A DNA stretch of 7,391 nt from Rhodospirillales bacterium (GTDB lineage Bacteria > Pseudomonadota > Alphaproteobacteria > UBA9219): NCBI GenBank assembly GCA_015654915.1, contig JAATFY010000075.1:1-7391 (forward strand), written 5' to 3'. Below are positions 4,224-7,391 of this stretch, piece after piece. The notes below the pieces were generated by a model, which saw only the letters and a list, made by a program, of their open reading frames with translations, made no database searches and was not told where the DNA came from. The translations under genes and the position numbers were made by a program. Numbering within the stretch: the stretch's first letter is position 1; every line of letters starts with the position of its first letter.

Positions 4224-6677
4224 TTACCGGCCTTCGGATTTTCCGGCGAGGCCCTGGTTGAGCTTCTTCGCCGATTGCTCGAGAATGGCGAGGATATCGT
4301 CGGGCAGTTTGACATCCATGACATCCGCGCCGTCGCCGCCGTCCACCGGCGTGACGACCGCCAGATCGGCGTCGGTGCCCATAAAGCCGCCGGCGACATT
4401 CCGCGCGGCGCTTGGCGGCGCTCCGGCTGCCGCCGGCGTCGCGGCCGGTTGTGCCGTGCGTTCGATTTCGCTGATGGCGTACTGGTCGCCTTCGTAAAGC
4501 GGCGGCAATCCCGCGCGCATACTGGCTTTTTCCGCCGGCGATATTTCGGGAATGCCCAAGGGTGCCCGCGCCATCGCAACCGCGCCGTCGCTGCCTGCCG
4601 GTTTGGCGCCTGCGGGCGCCGGCAGGGCTTTGCCCGGCCCCTTCGCCGCATCGGCATCAGCAGCCGGCGCTTTGCTTGGCGCCATGTCCTTGAGCGAGGC
4701 CACCGCCAATATACCGGCTTCCATCGGTTGCCTGGCGAGCGCCGCGCCTTTGACGATAGCAGTTATTTCGGGCGTCGCCGCCGTGGCGCCCACGGCTCCC
4801 GCCGCCGTCCATTCGGGATCTTTCAGCCGCGCCACAAGCTCGTTCATCGTGCGCTCGCGCGCCGCGGTCGAGGAGGTGGTGCCGGGCACCGGCAACAGGC
4901 GCTGCACGCGCAAAGCCTTCACTTTGCCGGGATCGACGAAGAACATGCGCGCGCGACCGAACAGTTCGGCGTAGGTGTAATGCACCTCGCCTTCGCGCTG
5001 CATTTTCAGATGGTCCATGTCGAACTTGATGCGCTTTTCGATCTTGGCGCTGCGGTCGTCGTAGAACGGCACCGAGAGGAACAGGCTCGAGACGGTCGAG
5101 GTCGGCGCTTTCATGCTGGTGGTTTCCATCACATAGTCGTTTTGCGTATGCTTGACGATGAAGTCCGTCGTGTCGGTCGGATCTTCGATACGTCCATACA
5201 GTTTCAGGTTGCAATTGCCGACGATGGATTTGGCTTCCTGCTTGACGCGTTTTTCCATGGCCGGCAAATCCTGCGACGAGAAGACCAGCGAGAAGCCGAG
5301 CGAACGGGCCTGCGCCGCCATCACCGCCATGCCTTGCGCGGTATAGTATCCCACTTCGTCGAACACCGTCATGAAGGAGGAGCTTGAGCGTGTTTGCTTG
5401 CTGCCGATGGTGTCTTCCCAGCCGCCTTCGACCGAGTTTCCGAGCGTCATGCCCATCATGCCCTTGAGCGTGGCGGCGACGATCTTGCCGAGGTTGGCCG
5501 CTTCGTCGCCGGATTTTTCCAGCGCCGGAATAAGCGTGATCAGGATGCGGCGGTTGAGCACGACGTCGAGCATGTCGATATCGGCCAATTGCGCCTTGAA
5601 GATGTAGCCGTATTCGTCGGCCAGCATCTGCAGGGAACGCGTGAATTGCATCGACAGGTAGCCGTGTTGTTGCCGCGCCACCTGCAAATCGTACATCGGC
5701 TGGTCGGGCGACGGCGGGCGTTCGTTGCCCTCGTCGTCGAACGCGGCATCGACAAAGCCCGGCAGCGTATGGAGATAACCTTCAAGCGCGTGGGTGACGC
5801 GCTCCGGCATGGTGGCGTCGCGCGAGAGACGGATGATCGGCTGCATTTCGATATGGTCGCGGACGACGCCGATATCGAGCAAAAGCCCCTGATGGTCGCG
5901 CTTGTAAACCAGCGCGGGCATCAAAGCGAACATCAACGCCACGGCGCGTTCTTTCCACATCGCGTTGTCGCCGCCGGCATCCGGCATGAAGTTGGTGATC
6001 ATATTGGCGAGGTAGGAGCTTGAGCCGTTCGAGAACGGGTTCATGCTGTTGGACAAAGAGCCGTCGTCCGAGTTGCCGGTCATGTAATTGAGCACGAACA
6101 GATCGTCGTCGCGCCCGAAGCGGCGGGCGACAGCGTAAAGCGATGCCCACAAATCGGTGTCGGCTTTACCGTCGACATAGACGTAGCCCGAACCCCACGA
6201 CAAAGCGTTGGTCACGAGTCCCTTCAGCCCTTCGGTTTTACCCGATCCGGTAGTGCCGAGATAAAGAATATGGGTGCGGGCGTCGTTGTTGGTCAGCCAT
6301 AATTCCTGGCCGAAGGTGGTTTCTTCCGGCTCGCCGACGACGCCGAGATAAAGGATGCCCTCGGATTTTCCCGGGCCGGCGCGGCCGGGCGGCGTGTTGT
6401 TGGGATCGGGCAGGTTGGCGTATTTGGGAAATTTCAGCGCCAGCTTGAAGGGCCGCTTGAATGCCCACCAGAAATAAAGCCCGGTACAGAGAGCCAGGAC
6501 ATCGCCATAGGCCGCAAATTTGGAGAGCGTCACCAGAAAGACGAGGCAGGCGATAAAGGCGACGGCGCTGACGACAATCTGGTTTTCAAGCGTCTCGGCA
6601 ACCCGCTGCGACGCCGGACGCACATCGCGCAAAAGACTGCGATGGGGGACACGATGTTTTTGAAGCAACAGAGGCAT
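4224..6677 (-). CDS. icmO: IcmO/DotL-type coupling ATPase of a type IVB secretion system, 817 residues
   Basis: A VirD4-class type IV coupling protein: an inner-membrane hexameric ATPase that receives substrates and feeds them to the secretion channel. It matches the Dot/Icm (IcmO/DotL) and IncI TrbC branch. Visible order: N-terminal LLRD-R-x3-QR segment (15-25); two membrane spans (about 33-51 and 55-72); Walker A GTTGSGKTEG (141-150); YVDGKADTDLW (167-177); SMNPFSNGSSS (211-221); an inserted helical region (about 230-380) with QQHGYLSMQFTRSLQ (336-350); VVLNRRILITLIPALEKS (372-389); Walker B FMTVFDEVGYY (435-445); QARSLGFSLVFSSQDLPA (456-473); and REGEVHYTY (561-569). After about 600 the tail is Ala/Pro-rich and ends in a predicted helix KLPDDILAILEQSAKKL (790-806). 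The start has AAGG 6 bases upstream. All motor residues look intact. In Legionella the DotL tail binds IcmS/IcmW adaptors; this tail is not recognisably similar. Length is close to the roughly 780 residues of Legionella DotL. Confidence 0.93.
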   Translation of the reverse strand: MPLLLQKHRVPHRSLLRDVRPASQRVAETLENQIVVSAVAFIACLVFLVTLSKFAAYGDVLALCTGLYFWWAFKRPFKLALKFPKYANLPDPNNTPPGRAGPGKSEGILYLGVVGEPEETTFGQELWLTNNDARTHILYLGTTGSGKTEGLKGLVTNALSWGSGYVYVDGKADTDLWASLYAVARRFGRDDDLFVLNYMTGNSDDGSLSNSMNPFSNGSSSYLANMITNFMPDAGGDNAMWKERAVALMFALMPALVYKRDHQGLLLDIGVVRDHIEMQPIIRLSRDATMPERVTHALEGYLHTLPGFVDAAFDDEGNERPPSPDQPMYDLQVARQQHGYLSMQFTRSLQMLADEYGYIFKAQLADIDMLDVVLNRRILITLIPALEKSGDEAANLGKIVAATLKGMMGMTLGNSVEGGWEDTIGSKQTRSSSSFMTVFDEVGYYTAQGMAVMAAQARSLGFSLVFSSQDLPAMEKRVKQEAKSIVGNCNLKLYGRIEDPTDTTDFIVKHTQNDYVMETTSMKAPTSTVSSLFLSVPFYDDRSAKIEKRIKFDMDHLKMQREGEVHYTYAELFGRARMFFVDPGKVKALRVQRLLPVPGTTSSTAARERTMNELVARLKDPEWTAAGAVGATAATPEITAIVKGAALARQPMEAGILAVASLKDMAPSKAPAADADAAKGPGKALPAPAGAKPAGSDGAVAMARAPLGIPEISPAEKASMRAGLPPLYEGDQYAISEIERTAQPAATPAAAGAPPSAARNVAGGFMGTDADLAVVTPVDGGDGADVMDVKLPDDILAILEQSAKKLNQGLAGKSEGR

Positions 6678-6726
6678 TCGTCACCTTCGAAAATGCGGAA
6701 GATCGTAACAGCGCCCACGTAGCGAC

Positions 6727-6735
6727 ACTATATCA
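6727..6735 (-). promoter_or_regulatory. Extended -10 promoter candidate for icmO
   Basis: On the minus strand the sequence reads TGATATAGT, an extended -10 element (TG-N-TATAGT, one mismatch to TATAAT). Transcription would begin near 6720, about 43 bases before the icmO ATG. A -35 match at 17 bases upstream is poor (AGACTT), which is tolerated when the TG extension is present. This would allow icmO and the downstream glycan genes to be transcribed apart from the upstream membrane-protein gene. Confidence 0.4.
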
Positions 6736-6769
6736 CATTCTTTCTAACAAGTCTTTCCCGCCGATGGTT

Positions 6770-6785
6770 GCGTTTTCGTTAACGC
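6770..6785. repeat. Short inverted repeat around CGTTAACG
   Basis: GCGTT (6770-6774) and AACGC (6781-6785) form a 5-bp stem with a 6-base loop just after the stop of the small membrane-protein gene. Overlapping it is the palindrome CGTTAACG (6777-6784). There is no T-run after it on the minus strand, so it is not a typical intrinsic terminator; it may be a protein-binding site ahead of the icmO promoter. Confidence 0.25.
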
Positions 6786-6795
6786 CGCCAAATCC

Positions 6796-7284
6796 TTAGC
6801 GCGGGGCCTGCAAAAACTGATCTGCCGGCACCGGAACGCCCGAGGGAATCATGGCAGACGGGGCCGCGGGCGGCGATCCGGCCGACAGCGACGGCATCAG
6901 AAAACCCATCCGCGAAAAGCCGGTAGCCATCAGGTAACCGCCGGCGACGAGCAGCAGGCCGGCGACGACAATAAGGATCAAAAGAAACCGGATCACACTC
7001 CACACTTTCGAGCATCTTTTCTTCATCAGGATTTTTTGCACGCTCGCCAACGCCTCTTCGGCGTTCTCGCGCACGAGAAAATGCGCGACCGGATAAAATT
7101 CGCCCTTAGGGGAAGTGATGCCAAGCTCCCAGTCGCCATCTTCGCCCTGCAGGGCAACAGTGAAGCTGTGGTTGCGGTCGAGGTCGAACTTCCACACCAG
7201 CGGCGGATTGGCGTTATGGAACGCCGCCACAAGGTTGGGCCCAACCAGTCGGGTTTCAATGGGTTTCTTGCGGAAAAACGGCAT
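6796..7284 (-). CDS. Uncharacterised single-pass membrane protein, 162 residues
   Basis: I do not recognise the family. Residues 1-95 form a soluble domain beginning MPFFRKKP, with alternating short strands (LVWKFDLD, HSFTVALQG, WELGITSPKGEFYPVAHFLV) and then a helix ENAEEALASVQKILMKK. A membrane segment covers about 97-121 (IRFLLILIVVAGLLLVAGG core), preceded by KKRCSK, so by the positive-inside rule the N-terminal domain is cytoplasmic. About 40 residues follow in the periplasm, rich in Pro, Ala and Ser, ending GVPVPADQFLQAPR. The start is the ATG at 7284 because AAGGA lies 7 bases upstream; a TTG 6 bases earlier is too close to that site. It begins 14 bp after the stop of the upstream gene, so the two are probably co-transcribed. 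Its place directly before icmO suggests a part in the same secretion apparatus, but nothing in the sequence proves it. Confidence 0.8.
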   Translation of the reverse strand: MPFFRKKPIETRLVGPNLVAAFHNANPPLVWKFDLDRNHSFTVALQGEDGDWELGITSPKGEFYPVAHFLVRENAEEALASVQKILMKKRCSKVWSVIRFLLILIVVAGLLLVAGGYLMATGFSRMGFLMPSLSAGSPPAAPSAMIPSGVPVPADQFLQAPR

Positions 7285-7298
7285 GGTCAAATCCTTGG

Positions 7299-7391
7299 CT
7301 AGCTGGCGGGTTCTTCGCGCGGCGGGATGGGCTGGCCGCGCTCGGCCAGATATTGATTGAGCGTAACGATGGCCGTGTCAATGCGGGGAAT
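7299..7391 (-). CDS. 3' end of an unidentified gene (last 30 codons)
   Basis: The frame is open from the window edge to TAG at 7299-7301 and encodes a C-terminus beginning IPRIDTAIVTLNQYLAERG, an amphipathic helix followed by a charged Pro-rich tail (PIPPREEPAS). It continues beyond the window. In Legionella, icmP (dotM) lies just before icmO, so an IcmP/DotM-like partner is an attractive guess, but 30 residues are not enough to identify it. The 14-bp gap and the ribosome site of the next gene placed in it indicate one operon. Confidence 0.6.
   Translation of the reverse strand: MPRIDTAIVTLNQYLAERGQPIPPREEPAS

Noticed and set aside
3866..4657. 263-codon open frame on the minus strand across the icmO end and glycosyltransferase start
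   Set aside because: It is a frame-shifted reading of two well-supported genes, its product is dominated by Arg, Pro and Ala, and it has no domain resemblance.
4275..5387. 370-codon open frame on the plus strand, antisense to icmO
   Set aside because: It lies entirely opposite a protein with a full set of conserved coupling-ATPase motifs. Its product is Arg/His-rich and low in recognisable motifs, as expected of an antisense frame in GC-rich DNA.
1..7391. CRISPR array, tRNA or rRNA genes, insertion sequence or integrase
   Set aside because: I saw no regularly spaced repeats, no tRNA-like cloverleaf, no rRNA sequence, and no transposase or integrase motif on either strand.

Overview
The window looks like a chromosomal segment of a moderately GC-rich Gram-negative bacterium, most likely an alphaproteobacterium. 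Three things point there: an LptB-type lipopolysaccharide exporter ATPase, a lipid/O-antigen assembly gene pair, and short intergenic regions dense in TTAACC, a motif resembling the binding site of the alphaproteobacterial cell-cycle regulator CtrA. The species cannot be named from the sequence.

Plus strand, left part (1-1914): the 3' end of lptB, then a 199-bp intergenic region with several small inverted repeats, then a 159-residue protein with degenerate ankyrin-like repeats and visibly lower GC than its neighbours. A second AT-rich intergenic region of 186 bp with repeated TTAACCATAAAAA follows, then a 254-residue GNAT-type acetyltransferase. It ends 16 bp from the convergent minus-strand block.

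Minus strand, right part (7391 down to 1931), in transcription order: the last 30 codons of an unidentified gene; a 162-residue single-pass membrane protein with no recognised family; an 817-residue IcmO/DotL-type coupling ATPase of a type IVB (Dot/Icm or IncI-like) secretion system; a GT4-family glycosyltransferase; and an O-antigen-ligase (Wzy_C) family membrane protein whose start overlaps the glycosyltransferase stop as ATGA. Gaps are 14 bp, 118 bp (with a possible extended -10 promoter for icmO), 65 bp and a 4-bp overlap, so the last three genes may be one transcript.

The most interesting point is a Dot/Icm-class coupling protein beside surface-polysaccharide genes and an uncharacterised small membrane protein, with an ankyrin-like gene nearby. 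No other recognisable Dot/Icm gene is inside the window, so whether a full secretion system exists depends on sequence beyond position 7391.
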